A stretch of 64,000 nucleotides of DNA from Mytilinidion resinicola (Eukaryota; Ascomycota; Dothideomycetes; Mytilinidiales; Mytilinidiaceae): NCBI RefSeq assembly GCF_010093595.1, contig NW_022985446.1, positions 1,349,269 through 1,413,268 on the forward strand, in the 5' to 3' direction. Of this stretch, positions 1 through 12,359 are shown in pieces (the first letter of the stretch is position 1; each line of letters begins with the position of its first letter). The notes below the pieces were generated by a model that ran no database searches, was not told where the DNA came from, and saw nothing but the letters and a program-made list of their open reading frames with translations. The translations under genes were made by a program, and so were the position numbers.

Positions 1-2
1 GT

Positions 3-2155
3 CCTACTCCAGAGGCCGCAAAGGCAGAACCATCTATCCCAGCTACTGTTGAAGTGCCCAAGGGCCCAATCGACTCAAAGAATGCTGCTTCAAAGCCGCT
101 GTCCGAGTCTGCTCAGAAACTGACTGCAGCTCTCAAGCCCCCGGGCGCAGGCGTACCGGCACTACGCAAAGTTGGCCGGGGAGACAACGCAACAGCCAAC
201 GTGGAGCACGACCTCCTTGACTCATTCAAGCAGTTCTCAGCGACTGAAAAGCTGCGTGTTCAGGAGCGCCAACGATCCATGGCCCGAGAATCCAAGGCTG
301 TCAAACTCAACGATCTCAAGAAGTTCTCTCAGAATTTCAAGCTTAACACACCTGTTCCAACAGATCTTGTCCCGATCCTTGCCAAGGACGAAGGGAAGCA
401 GAAGCACATCGTCGAAAAAGCTCTGAAGGCTGTTCAGGAGCAGAAGTCGACTCCACCAAAGCCGGCCACGGTTGTTGCTGACCAGAAGGCTCCGCGACCA
501 GCAAACGCCAAACCAGATCCCGTTCATACATCTCCCAGCGCCGACCGCCAGGCCATGCCACGACAGCGCCCCAATCAGAACTACAATTCAGTACCGATGA
601 GAGGAGCAGGAGGAAATCACATCCAAAACCAAAATACGAACCAGCCTCCTCCACGATCTGGCACTGGCACAGGTTTGCTAAGTCAACGACTTGCTGTGAC
701 CCAGCAGCAGCACAGAGCAGGAACTTCACAGTACAACGTGCCTCAACCAGTCCCCATCCAGGATATGCGCATCGTCGCACCTACTGGACCGTCTGCGAAT
801 TCCAGTGGCATTCCAACTCCTACATCGACCGCCTCAACGAGATTTAATGTCCGAGCAGCGGATTTCAAGCCCAACCCCAATGCTAACGCTTTCACTCCCG
901 GTGGAAACCCAAGCGCAGGAAGCAGCCCTAGACCTAACTCCGCAGCATCCCGCCCGGAGCCTCGCAAGACTCCCATTATTCCCATCACCAGCTTCTTCGG
1001 AAACCAGAAGCCTTCTGGTGAGACCCTACCCTTCGACGACGCCTTTAACCCCATCAAGCGCATGTTGAAAGAAGTCCAAGACGAGAATAAAACCAAGGAT
1101 TTTGCAGCCAACGGCGGCATCCCACAGGCCTATCGTACCCCACCTACTTGGGACGTCCCTGACGCAAACAAGGAGAAGAATCACGTGGAAATGTTCGAGA
1201 GGCCCACACCCCCTCAGCCCATTTCAGCTCCTCACACTGCACTGGGCAACGGACCCATTCCACACCAGCATCAACTTCCGCCCCATCTACAGGGCCCCCA
1301 GAACATGCAGCAAGCGCATAACCCACAGCAAACGCCCCAGCACCGTGCGGTGCAACCGCACCACAACCAGAATGGTCCTCATCACTTCGATGGCGGCCAC
1401 CACATGCAATTCTCGCAATCGAATTCGTCTGTGCACCCTTCGCCACGCGCGATGCCGCCGTACATGTACAACGGACAACCTCAGGCGATGCCAGTTTTCC
1501 AACAACCGCCCATGCAATTCGGTATGAGCCCAAACATGCATCCAGCAGGCATGCGTGGACAGCCTGGATTCCCCAATGGCCCCCCTGCGATGGGAGGACA
1601 TATGATGACTAACCAGACTTCAGCTGGCCCGTACATGGGTATGCCACAGAACCCACAGATGCACATGTATTCTCCTGGCCCGCAGCCTGCCTTCCCTCAC
1701 TATCCTCAGCAAATGACAGCACCACCTGGGGCGAATAGCTTCCCTAATAGTCCACGACCCGGCGCGCCGATGATGAGCCATCAAGGCTCGCAGCAAGGAC
1801 ATCAACAACAGCCTGTCATCTATATGCAGCCAAATGGTCAGGTCGGACCTCAAATGTTCGCCCAAATGCCACAGGGGCCAAGTAAGTATGCTCCCTCGCT
1901 ACCGGTAGCTTGCAAGCTAACTATCCGCCAGTGACTCCGATGCGCGGGCCATATCCCCAGCCTCACCAACCTCACTACGGATCACCACACCAGCATAATC
2001 AATATCCGCAACAGCCCCATCGAGGTACTCCGAGTGCCAGTTACAGCCAGCCTATGATGCAGCAACACTCGCAACAGCACTCGATGCCTCCTCAGGGCCC
2101 TACACCGACCGGACCAGCCGCCCATGGTCCGGAAGGCGGCGAGGAGGTGAAATGA
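3..2155 (+). CDS. PBP1: PBP1/ataxin-2-like poly(A)-binding-protein-binding protein, 3' part
   Basis: The frame is open from base 3, so the 5' end (the Lsm and LsmAD domains expected in this family) lies outside the window. Exons are <3-1881 and 1932-2155, joined by a 50-nt intron (GTAAGT donor, GCTAAC branch site, CCAG acceptor) that keeps the frame and bypasses a stop at 1932. The visible part starts with a charged helical stretch (about 200-430) and then becomes a long low-complexity tail rich in Pro, Gln, Met, Asn and His. A PAM2-like motif (PNPNANAFTP, about 863-899) would bind the MLLE domain of poly(A)-binding protein. Family role: Pbp1 binds Pab1, affects mRNA polyadenylation and stability, and joins stress granules; in yeast its Met-rich tail condenses in a redox-dependent way. 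Family call is confident; function here is by homology. Confidence 0.85.
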
Positions 2156-4354
2156 GGATCTGCGACTCGACGGCGGACGCTGTCGCGGGAACCCAGCTTC
2201 TCTTTGGAAAGCAAAGCCCCTGCACGGCTGGTCGCTGTAGATGAAGTTCGCATGCTTTTAGCTCCTTCTTTTACCGATACCCTTGTGCTGGATTCCGACT
2301 AATTGCTTTGCATTTAGCGATGGCTAGGCTACTCTCGGAGTGCGTGCGTCTTCTTTCTCGGCTGCCGCAACACACTAAAAGCATAGCATCAGCGACTGGC
2401 GTTACTACATGGGTATGGTTATGGGTACGGATGGGGGTGTCAGAGAATCAACTTGTCTCTGGATACTCTCGAGATGGTTTTCGGATGGATGGAAGCTTTG
2501 TGATATAAGTGTTTTGAGGCGTCGATGGCTTCTAGATGGATCAGGTCGTCGGCGGTGCGAAGGGAGGCCTGGTGATGATGGTCGCCTGCGTCGAGGTGCT
2601 TGGCAATGCTCCAAGTCTGGGAACTTGATTTGGGCTTCGGTTCGTGCGGATGGACGAACCAGAAATCAATTTTTTGGAATTGATGGAGGATGGGTGTTGG
2701 TTGGTGAGTAGTGAGGAGTTGAGTTTGCGGGACGAGCGAAGCTAATCCGGGCGGTCTGTCCGCAGAGGGTGGGTGGTAGGGTGGATGAAGGGGTCCAGAG
2801 GATGAGGAAGCTGTCGGCGAGTGTCTGAACGGCGTCCTACTACCATCCCCAGGGCTCCCTTCGGCTTGGCTTGGCTCGCCCGATAACATAATAGAAATCG
2901 ATCAAGATATTGGTGTAAAGATAGTCCTTGTGAGTGATAATGATATAGCAGACGCGAGGCCTAGAGTTGAAGAAATGTACGACTCAAATTCCTTAAAGTG
3001 TCACTCCTGCTCCCCTCAAACCCCGGTCTCTGAATCTCTTCTCGACATCTAGAACGACCGCTCGATCTCCCCTCCCCTCAGAATCCGCTGCGTCGCCTCC
3101 AAAAACCCCTCCAGTCCGGCCGGGCCGCTATCCCCCCCACAAGGCCACGACGCCTCCCGCACCGACGCCATCCAAACGGTGCACTCACTCCCCTGCCTCC
3201 GCGCAGACCTCCCTGCCCAATATTAACCCTCCGGACCTCTCCTACCGCAATCTCAACTACGCCCACGGCCCAGCGCACATTCAATAGGGGACCTTACTCC
3301 ACAACATCCACATATCCACTCTCCAATTAACATCGTAGAATCAGTGTCCGATTTTCCTCTACAACCACCCCTCCGCGACAACAGCGCAGTTGACGTTGCG
3401 ACCATCAGCCGCCCGCAGCCCGTTACCGAACGAGCCCCTGAGACTAGGCCACTAATCTATGAGCGAAGGAGAGAGGAGGTGTGAATAGACACGAGATAGG
3501 CTCGACTGGTACTGGTCGTGACTTGCGAGTGAGTGATGCGGGATCCTGCTTGTGATGCGTTGGAAGAGTGACAGGTCATGTGCTAGTCACGTTTTGGTGC
3601 TTGGATTGGGGTATAAAACTTCGACGGGTGCTTGGGACTGTTTGCTTGATAGCAGGGGGTTCTTGGGAGGGGCTTGTTCAAAATAATACCAAGCCTCCCT
3701 CGGATGTGGCACTATTAACGCGGGGATTCTGTGGAGAGGTTCAACCCAACGAGGAAAGCCTTTGATGTGTGCACCGCTAAATATTTCTGCTCCTGTCCTT
3801 CATATTTTTCATATGATGGGGGTCATCTTGGTCGGATCTAAGTACCCATCGTTCCACGGAGATGCGAGGTTATAGCTTTGAAAGGTGCTGACGAGCATTA
3901 GCGTGGTCGAAGGATTATCCCCACATGCGTCCTCTCGATACTATCCGTTCGATCGCTCACGCTCACGCTCAGCCTCCACCCATACTTCTGGTTCATTCGC
4001 TGTATTTGATCCACAGCCACCAACTCTCCACCATGCAAGAAGAGATTGCGCATTTTGACTCCAGTGAACGAAACCTCCACTAGCTCCCATCGAACTATTC
4101 TGGAGGAGGTTTGATCGCCAACTAGCCATACTTTTCCGCCCGCTCAGTTTTTGCCTCCTTCCGCGTAGCCTGATACAATAGACCAAGAGAGGAGCTTTTA
4201 TAGGCGCACGAAACGCCAATCCCGCCAGGTTAGTCAGCAAGTGCGTGACTCCCACACCACGATCCGATGATCTGAGGAAGTACGACGCCAAGCTTTCATC
4301 TTTCATCTAACACGGATAGAGCAGTCGCCCAACAACATGCTCCCAAAATCCTGC
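2156..4354. other. Intergenic: PBP1 3' flank
   Basis: No convincing gene seen. Short open frames on both strands (for example 2405-2889) have biased composition and no recognisable domain. The stretch at 3050-3290 is Pro/Ser-coding in one frame and could be a decayed gene end, but nothing supports that. Confidence 0.5.
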
Positions 4355-5393
4355 TCACCGCCGCTCCCACCCCTGAGGATACACGCCCATCTCCGCGGGA
4401 GGATACCCCTGTTCGCTTACAGTCGCGGGCGGATACCCATAACCCCCTTGTGCTTGCGCCTGCGGGGACGCATTCCCATGCAGTTCATGCGGCGGATAGT
4501 CCGACCCCATCTCAACTATCGGCACCGGCTGGTTCTTGTTGTCTGCACCGGGATACGGGTCGGCCGGGTACGGAGCAAGAACAGGGCCACTGCGGTTTCT
4601 GCGCTTGAAGAGGAGGAAGGCGACGAGAGCGAGAAGGGCGAGACCGGCGATGGCACAGCCGACGCCTATGCCGGCTTTGGCGCCTGTGCTGAGACCGTGG
4701 GAGGGGGTTGGTGTTGTGGTTGGTTGGAGTGATGATGCTTCTGATGTGGATGTCGATGGCAGCGTAGTTGGGCTTGGTGTCGATGTCGTTGTCGGTAAGA
4801 ATGTTGGAGACGATGTGGAGCGTGAGCTTGGCTCCACTGAAGACGTAGAGCTGGGAGTGGGCGCTGCAGAGGAGGAAGCAGAAGAGCTAGCCGCCTCTCC
4901 CGCTACAGTAATGAGGCCATTCGACGATATCTGGTACTTGCTCCCGGTGTACGTCGTCCGCGAATCCGTGTTCGGAATCTCGAAGCGCAGCACGAACTCA
5001 TCCGTCTGTGCGAGAATGTTATGGGGGATTTTGATCTGCCAGCTGTAGGTGCCGGGGTTCTTGATATTGATGCTCTCTTGCAGCGGCTTCTATTAACGCA
5101 TATATTGATTGATGTTTGCAGGTGGATGAGTTACCAGCTAGTAGAAGGCCCAGTTTACTGTGTTCGGGTCGTAAGATGCGATGAAGAGGTCTGCGATAGT
5201 CACGCCGTCGATATAGGCGTCTGTGTAGCCGGAATCCCAGCCCGTTCAGGAGAGCCCTAGGGCGACACCGATGCCGAACCTCTGCGAGAGATCAGGCAAA
5301 GGTGCCATCGGGAACAATCCAGTGTGCTTAGACGTTATCGCAAGACACTAGGCGAACTACGGATGTGAGAATAAGGAGAAAGGCGTCTAGCAT
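4355..5393 (-). pseudogene. Disrupted gene for a Ser/Thr-rich single-pass surface protein
   Basis: Read leftwards, the 3' exon (4355-5089) encodes the end of an Ig-like extracellular domain (motifs GTYSWQI, FVLRFEI, YTGSKYQI), a long Ser/Thr/Pro stalk, one membrane helix (about 4620-4690) followed by KRRNR, and a Pro/Gly/Tyr-rich cytoplasmic tail. This is a common layout for fungal wall or plasma-membrane proteins. A 45-nt intron (5090-5134) joins it in phase to an upstream exon with WDSGYTDAYIDG and ASYDPNTVNW, which fit the same family. That exon carries two in-frame stops: TAG at 5138-5140 and TGA at 5246-5248, the second where I expect Trp. The likely signal-peptide start (ATG 5391-5393, MLDAFLLIL) is in another frame, so a frameshift lies between. 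I call it a pseudogene; sequencing error is the alternative. Confidence 0.65.
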
Positions 5394-6055
5394 AGTGGCT
5401 ATAGTTTAAAGAGGAAAAGAGAGGTGTGTAGAAGAGAAACTGTTCTGTTCGAGGATCAACGCGCAGTATATTGAACATTGCGGAGCAGCTAAGTAGATGA
5501 ACGGGGTTCAGATCCTCCGTCTCTACCTTTGTAGGTGCAACAAATTGTACACAGTATTGATCATCCTAGCGACTAACCTGGCTTGGAGACTTTATCGCGC
5601 GCAAGGGTAAGCTGGCTCAGCAATTGGGCATACTGTTAGGGCTCGCATCGAAGGAGTTTCGAATGCATGCTGGCTCGCTTGGAGAGTGCTCAGGTAGTTC
5701 CGTTTTGCTGCACGATCCTAGCCCTTTCACAAGAGAGGTGCGTGATATCCCTAGCATTAGAACCAGCCTTGCAGAACCTCATGAGGCTGAAGGGTTACAT
5801 TCTGGTCGCTGGGAAGAGGGGAACCTTGCAGGCTAGGCTAGCAACGAAACCCATGAAAGAGCTGGAACATGATCCATTGCATCCGGTCCGGCCTCTAGAT
5901 CAACGCTTTTGCAAGCACACACGGCTTGGAGGTGTGAAAATCGGGTGACTTCGGCAAGGCCAGCCTTATGATGCAGCGAATGAGACGGCTGCACGCATGT
6001 TTGGGAATCTAGTTAGTGGCGTTCTTTTACTCATCTAATTCTCCGACCATCTCTA
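5394..6055. other. Intergenic
   Basis: Flanks the 5' end of the surface-protein pseudogene and the 3' end of the permease gene. No gene or clear signal seen. Confidence 0.5.
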
Positions 6056-8010
6056 TCATCTCCTCTCTCGCATCCTCTCCCCAGCTTTCCTCACGCTCTC
6101 CTCTACGCCCCACCCATCCCTCAACAGCCCACCAACTTCTTCAAGACTCAGGCCACACGTCTCGGGGTAGATTCGCCACACAGTAAACCAACATGCTATG
6201 CAAACCCCAGTATACACTGCGAACGTGCCCATAGGCGTGAACAGGTCCATCATTGGGAGAAAGGTCAGGCCAACGAGGAAATTAGAGCCCCAGTTTGTGG
6301 CGGTCGCGAGGCCGGAGCCGATGGAGCGGACGGAGAGTGGGAATAGCCTGGGGTATGATTAGCCCTGGCAGTAGATGGCAGGAAAGCACTCACTCAGACT
6401 GCTGCCATGGTACATTTCCCATACCAATGGCGTATCCCGCGACATACACGATCATGGCGATTAGGATGATCAGAGGCCATGCTCGTGTTCCTGCGTTATC
6501 GATCCCTCTTGTAGCAACGGAAGACTCGTGTGTAGGGATGTCCACGAAGTTGAAGGCTACACTGCAAAGGCCGAGACCGATGACCATAATGGGGACCGAA
6601 TAAAGCAAAATCCTGCGCCGACCAATACGGTCGATGCTGTGGAAGGCCACGAGGGTGAAGGCAAAGTTGGTTAATGCGATTGAAAGGGATGTAAGCGTCG
6701 GCGACTGGAAGCCTACGAGTGCGAAGATTGTGGCGGAAAAGTACATAAGGGAGTTCTGGACACGAAAAATTAGCACGGAAGAGAGCACTTCGAGGGAAGC
6801 ACGACATGGGGCACTCACAAATCCGCACAATTGCTGGAATCCTTGAAGCATGCATGCTATAATCAACGCTCTCCGGTTCCCACCAACAGCCACGACTTGC
6901 GCGAATCCGTCGTTTACTTTGGCCATCCTACCCCTCCAGCCCGTCTTGGGCAATTCTGGGTTCGACCTCTCCCCTGCTGCCTCCTCTTCCTCCATGATCT
7001 CCTTCTCCACTCGTCTGAGCACTGCGTCTACCATCTGTTTAATCTCATCGCCACCACCATACACACGTAGTAGGACCTGCTTCGCGCGGTCCTTCTGATT
7101 TGCTTTAACAAGCCATCTGGGTGTTTCGGGCATGAATTCTAATATGAGAAACTGGATCGTGGCCGGCGCAGCACCGAGACCCACCATCCACCTCCAACCA
7201 TGCGGGTGCGTGGAGAAGAGCCAGCCGATGATGTATGAAACGACTTGACCGCCGGTAATGAAGAGACTTGCGACTGTGACGAGGCGGCCTCGAAATGGAG
7301 AGGGTGAGAGTTCGGATATATACCTATTACACCGCGAGTCAACAAATTGTTCTCCCAGTAGCTTAGCTTAAAATGTCAGGTAGGAAGTGCAAGTAATGGG
7401 AGTAATGGGAGTAATGTAGAAAATCTAGCAACATACAACGGCACCACAAAGCTCGCACTGCCCACCGCCAACCCAACTATGCTCCTCCCAACAATCATCC
7501 CCCACACTGTCCCAGACCATGCCTGCCACAGCGCGCCCACAACAAAAAGTATATCCGCGAGCAGTATGACCTTCTTGCGCCCCCAAGAGTCTGCCAGCAC
7601 CCCCGTGAGAGGGCTCGCAATCAAGGCGAACAAGCTCGTAGCAGACGTGATCAGACTCTTGTCCAGCGTGGTGAGGGAACGGGAGGAGAGGTCTGAGCCG
7701 ATACTCACTAGGGTTGAGGAGATGACGCCAGTACTAATACCACCCATACATGTTAGCAAATACTGCGCAACCTCAATGTATCTAGAGCATAGTATGGAAT
7801 CCCGAGGTAGACCCTTGAAGCAACTCACTCATATCCAAACAACAGCCCGCTCACTCCAGCACAGAATGTCAGCACCCATATGAATATACCAGGCGAGACC
7901 AGCGCGCTCTCATCCACAGCATCAGAGCTGTCGTAGCTGTCGAGGCTGGAGCGGTGTGAGTCGGCATCGGAATCGTGCAGGAGCGGTGCATCCGCGGGCG
8001 TATCGATCAT
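6056..8010 (-). CDS. MFS sugar/inositol transporter (ITR-like)
   Basis: Five exons: 7829-8010, 7437-7733, 6819-7323, 6394-6755, 6056-6347, giving 545 residues; all junctions are GT-AG and in phase (introns 95, 113, 63 and 46 nt). The 63-nt intron has no stop and reads through, so a one-frame translation misplaces it. The protein has the twelve-helix sugar-porter layout: an acidic N-terminus, FGYDTGVISS in helix 1, LADSWGRKK in the first cytoplasmic loop, PETPRWL after helix 6, a large central loop, DRIGRRR, and PETCG after helix 12. The closest resemblance I recognise is to fungal proton-coupled myo-inositol transporters (ITR family), in the plasma membrane. Sugar-porter membership is firm; inositol as substrate is inferred. 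Confidence 0.9.
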
Positions 8011-8803
8011 GCTTTGCAGCTCGAGGGTCTCGTGGGAGGCCGTTGCTGCGACTAGGTGCAGTGACGTCGCATGGAAAGGTTAGTAGAACGGTTTACAAGT
8101 ATAAGGGGCGTTGTGGTAGAAGTTTGGGCACGCGGTCGTAGTTCGGAGGTGCACGCGGCGTGGAGAATAATCTGGGGAAGCTCGTTTCGGCATGCTAGTT
8201 TTGGATGCCTGGTTTAAGGTTACCTCGACGTCCTGTGTTCCTTTCACTTTCTACAATTCGCACATATCTATTCACAGCATACTCAAGATATTACGGCTGG
8301 AACATCGCAGTTCCCAATAATTCATAACAGATGGCCTTCAGGATCACCTAGCTTCTCCTAAGATGCCATTTCAACGTTCCGATATTGTTCTACTTACACT
8401 TCCCCTATTTTTATGCCATCTGGAAGTAAGAGCGGAAAACGTGCTTAGGCATTAAAGTATAAGCGGCGCCATGACATTCAGAACGGAAGAAGAAGGCTTA
8501 AGGGGGAGCGTAGAAAGATAGTCCTTTATCGAGGGCACGTGATAATCACCGGAAGGGTTAAGCGGGTATCAGCCTTGACATTCAAAAGATAACCTTTTCA
8601 GAGCACAGGCTAGCTAATAACAGCCTGTATTCTAGCAAGGCTGAAGGGTAGCATTCATGTTGTGAGGGGAAGCTTGAATCCTGAGGCCCGAGCGCCACCT
8701 GCAGCGGAGAATAAAGCGACGATTCCAGCCCTCTTTTCAAGATCTATTGTAATCGCAACTATCTAACTTCAATGAACGGTGCTTCTAATTTTACACTGAA
8801 TCC
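8011..8803. other. Divergent promoter region, permease/cupin gene
   Basis: Lies between two divergently transcribed genes and probably holds both promoters. No further gene or repeat recognised. Confidence 0.5.
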
Positions 8804-9620
8804 ATGGCGCAAATTCGTTGCGTAGACACCATCACGATTGGGAAGGTATGCGTTCAAGGGAGATGTATGGCGAGAGGTGACAAGGCTGATAGCAATATAA
8901 ATAGGGCTGCGTAATGAAAGTGATGGTCGACGATTCAAAGCCCGACGGCCATCTAGACCATAACTGGACCGAAACGACATATGACGGCAAACCAGGGTCT
9001 ATGAAGCTCGAGGTCCCGGGGCACTGGCATAAGTATCACGACGAATACATGGAAGTTCTCCGCGGGCGCATGACGCTTTATCTCGAAGGCACCGGCAGCG
9101 TGGTGCTGGCAGCTGGTGATGAAAGACTCAAGATTCCGCGGTGGCACGTTCATTCTTTTGCGGCGTTTGAGGGCGAGGAGGCAATGCTGAAGGAGTTGAC
9201 GGATCCCAGCGGGGAGTTTAAGGCTGAGTATGTCGTGTGAAACGCTCTCGTCCATGCCTTCATCTCTTCATCCTCATGACTTTTGATTGTGTCGTCTTCT
9301 GTGCTCCGCTTTCGTGCAAAACACAGAAGGGCATGGGGAAGACGGTCGTTTGCTAAAGCTAGTATTTCACAGATTCTTCAGAAACATGACCCAATCCGGC
9401 AGCATGACCATCATCGACGCCCTGCGCGCTTTCTGGGACGGCGATGCATATATCTCCTTACCGGGAAATATCAAGCTCCTTGACCAAGCGGTATGTGTGG
9501 CTGTTTTATACGGCATGCACATGCTGACAGATATTACCGCAGTTCATGGCTGTAGCTGGCACGATTGCGAGATTCTTTTGGCCAGCGACCAGGGCGTATA
9601 AGGCGTATCCTGATATGTAA
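8804..9620 (+). pseudogene. Cupin-domain protein gene, apparently frame-broken
   Basis: Exon 1 is 8804-8845 (ATG, 14 codons, AAG|GTATGC) and exon 2 starts at 8905; the join is in phase. Exon 2 encodes a small cupin core: GHWHKYHDEYMEVLRG gives the His-x-His...Glu metal-binding pattern, and IPRWHVHSF gives the second His motif. It runs into a stop at 9238-9240. The family's C-terminal part is present downstream (from about 9327: GHGEDGRLLKL, RAFWDGD, SLPGNIKLLDQA), then an intron 9491-9542 and a last exon 9543-9620 ending FFWPATRAYKAYPDM. No GT-AG pair between 9216 and 9330 joins exon 2 to this part in the right frame; the natural donor (9228) and acceptor (9326) leave it one base off. Either a recent frameshift, a sequence error, or a shorter 108-plus-residue protein. 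Confidence 0.6.
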
Positions 9621-10941
9621 CGTGAGGCTACGGGAAGAGGATAAAAGATATCTGTAATTGATTGAACTGGAGGCCGCTGAGCGATTGGGGCGTATGAAGG
9701 CTCTCAGCTCACAATATAGGTTAAAAGAAGTCATGTGAGGATCAGCTTTATGGAAGTTGCGTGGAGACTCGTATAAGAAAAGGGAATAGCTCCTAATCAA
9801 ATTCTTGGACCCTCATACCCACCACAGAGCGAAAAAAAAATGCACCGAAGTAATACACTCTCAAAAAAGAAAGCAATGCCGACCAGGCACTGTGCCGACT
9901 CGAACCTAGAAGCAAAAGGAAAGTGTCCCGAAGGACGAGTACCATATGGTAGTTAGATATGAGATATCAGATAGATCCATAGAGCCACAGCAACTTTCCT
10001 GTGAGGCCAAGGAATTAAAGGGGTTTTATAGCCTTGAAAAAAAGAAAATAGTTAATGCGCGATGAAGACATAACGGGTGAAGACACGCGTCCTCGCCGAA
10101 TTCGAGAGTTTGTTCCTTGGTTCTTTGGCAAAATACGTAAAGCGAACCAAGCAAAATATCACAGCCAAGCTCGATGAGGTAAGGCAGACTTCAGTATTAG
10201 AAAGCGTTCCTAATCGCAATCAAGAATCTGAAGAACGGGGTATTACAACACAGCACGCAACATCCTGTCAATCCCGCTCTTTTATATCTACCTCGCTCCG
10301 TCTGTGATTACCCTAGCTAGCCGGAAATTTCGCGTGCAAACCAGCGCAGCTCCGCTATACAGTACATGAAAAAAGTCCTTGCTACAAGTCCTGTCAATCC
10401 GTGATACTCCGATCCGATTGCAAGAGATGCCGCCACCGATGGATTACATGCCGTACGCCAAGAAATGCTGCGGAGGAGTTGAGTTGGGTTGGAGGAAGAC
10501 TTGAGGAGGCTGCGAATTCGTGGGTTGGAGTGTTGAAGCGGGGTATGGGGGGGTGGTCTCGGTCGATGAAGCGAGGCGTAAAGAACGCTTGTGATGGTAG
10601 TGAAGTAGCATGATATAGCGCTTGTAGATGTTCATGCTTTCGTAAATGGCTTCTTGTCTATGAATGATGCCAAAGAGGCCGTTGGGGGTATAGAGGGGTA
10701 TCCAAGATGCAAGGCACACAGGCTGGATAGGAAGGCGTGTGAGGCACAGATATGTACCGTGCAACTCTATTCCCAAGGCGACCAACGGAGTAGGTGCCAA
10801 ACTGGAGAGTGGTGAATAGGGACAAAACGTCCGCGATGTGGTGTTCCCGCGCTGCATTGCGTGATGCTCGCAAGGTCCATGGGTGACCTTGATGGCTCAA
10901 TTTGGGGCGAAATGTGATACGCCACGCCTCTTTCTGAATGC
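9621..10941. other. Intergenic between convergent genes
   Basis: The 3' flanks of the cupin and ICE2 genes. AT-richer than the genes, with homopolymer runs near 9830-9870 and 10040. No gene seen; the frame at 10444-10857 has no recognisable domain. Confidence 0.5.
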
Positions 10942-12359
10942 TCAATCCGACTTCCAGTGACTCGTGAGTCTCCCATCGTCATCCTCCTTCGAAATCTTGA
11001 GCTCGATCGCGTACAATGCCATCGTGACCGCTAGATTGATCCATCTCCAGAAGTTGCCTCCGGCGTCCCCACCCTGACTATTCCACCAGTCACCATTACT
11101 CGATCCATCACCGTTGGTCGAGGCGAAATGCTGCATCAACAGGCTTGTGTACACAGCTATGAGGATGCTCGGGCTAAACCAGCTTAGGAATCCTAGGAGT
11201 TGGCCCGCTTCATCACTGTCATCTAGTGACGGGTCCTGTGTGAGAGCCCGAGCACCTGATTCGCGGATAGCCGGGATAATTCGAGCACTTGCGTACATGA
11301 CGAAGACGCGGTAAGCGAGCGAAATAATGACGGAGGGCGTGATGGTCATAATGGCTCCAACTATAAGGTTGTAACCGGAATGGATCATGGTAGGTAATGT
11401 TGAGAAGATATGCAGTAGCGTGGTATACGAGGCCATGATTATCGGAGGGAGAGGAGGCAAAGCTGGCTGGGCTGGTGGAGGGCTGGCCTCGGCAGAGCTA
11501 GACGGTTGGTAGTCGGTGAAGATTTGATAGATGCAGAGAGTGACATAGGCAAACTAGACTCGCGTTAGAAAGTCGGAATCAGTTCCGAGTGTTTGAACGT
11601 ACCAAGAGGGAGCTTTCCACCGGATTACCCCGTCCGCTGCCTATGCCCCAAGAGCACAGGAACACAGAGCATGTGATGGCAGCGCCGATCAGTATGGCGT
11701 CCACGTTGCTGATCTCTGGGAAAGTAGTAATTCGCCAAAGGAAGTAGACGGAGCTAGAAAGAATGGATGCGGATAGGACCAACAGTCCGATCTAGAAAGA
11801 TGGTTAGCTGAGACGATAATACAACACAGGACGATTGTACCATCCAGCTATCTCCTCGCTCCCGATTCACAAGCCAGCGCGTGATCTGGCCAGCAGCTTG
11901 GATGACGAGCAAGCTGCAGAAACCCTCCCCAATCTGGAACACGGGTGTCGACCATCTCAGAATCTTGTCCCAGCTGCCGATAGTGGCGCTCTCGACCAGT
12001 CCACCACTGCCAAACAGCCATTCCTGCACCGACGAGTCGTGAGCCCGCTTCCCGCCAAAGGTTCGCTCCACCCAACCACCGTTGTTGTCCGAGTCGACGG
12101 AGAATTTATTCAAGCTCCATATCAGCAGCGCTGGCAACACGAACCACTGAGTCCACGCAATCAGCTGCACAAGGGTCCACCGGAACCGTGATCCATCAGG
12201 CGTCGCTAGGCGGAGGGCGGAATAGAAGAAGTAGTAGCTGGCGAGCGATAGGGAGAAGGCCAGTCCGCAGGTCCTACCGCCTATGTCGAAGGCTAGCGGT
12301 ATGGTGAAGATGATGGCACTCAGGAAGGTGGCCGAAGAGGCAACCCTTGTGAGCCACAT
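10942..12359 (-). CDS. ICE2: ICE2-family ER membrane protein
   Basis: Three exons: 11841-12359, 11603-11791, 10942-11553 (introns 49 and 49 nt, GT-AG, phase 0), 439 residues. The protein is dominated by hydrophobic helices, roughly ten, with motifs I associate with fungal Ice2: FDIGGRTCGLAFSL near residue 25, RWTLVQLIAWTQW, and a C-terminal FLSWFSPSILIAVYTSLLMQHF block, ending in a charged tail (KISKEDDD). Family knowledge: Ice2 is a multipass endoplasmic reticulum protein in yeast that helps distribute cortical ER and controls lipid synthesis by restraining the Nem1-Spo7/Pah1 phosphatase system. A stop lies just upstream in frame, so the ATG at 12357-12359 is the first available. It is divergent from MYG1. 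Confidence 0.85.

Noticed and set aside
9880..9970. Possible tRNA on the minus strand (GGTTCGAGTC box)
   Set aside because: The arm next to the box does not pair (CTAGG against CGGCA) and no acceptor stem could be formed.
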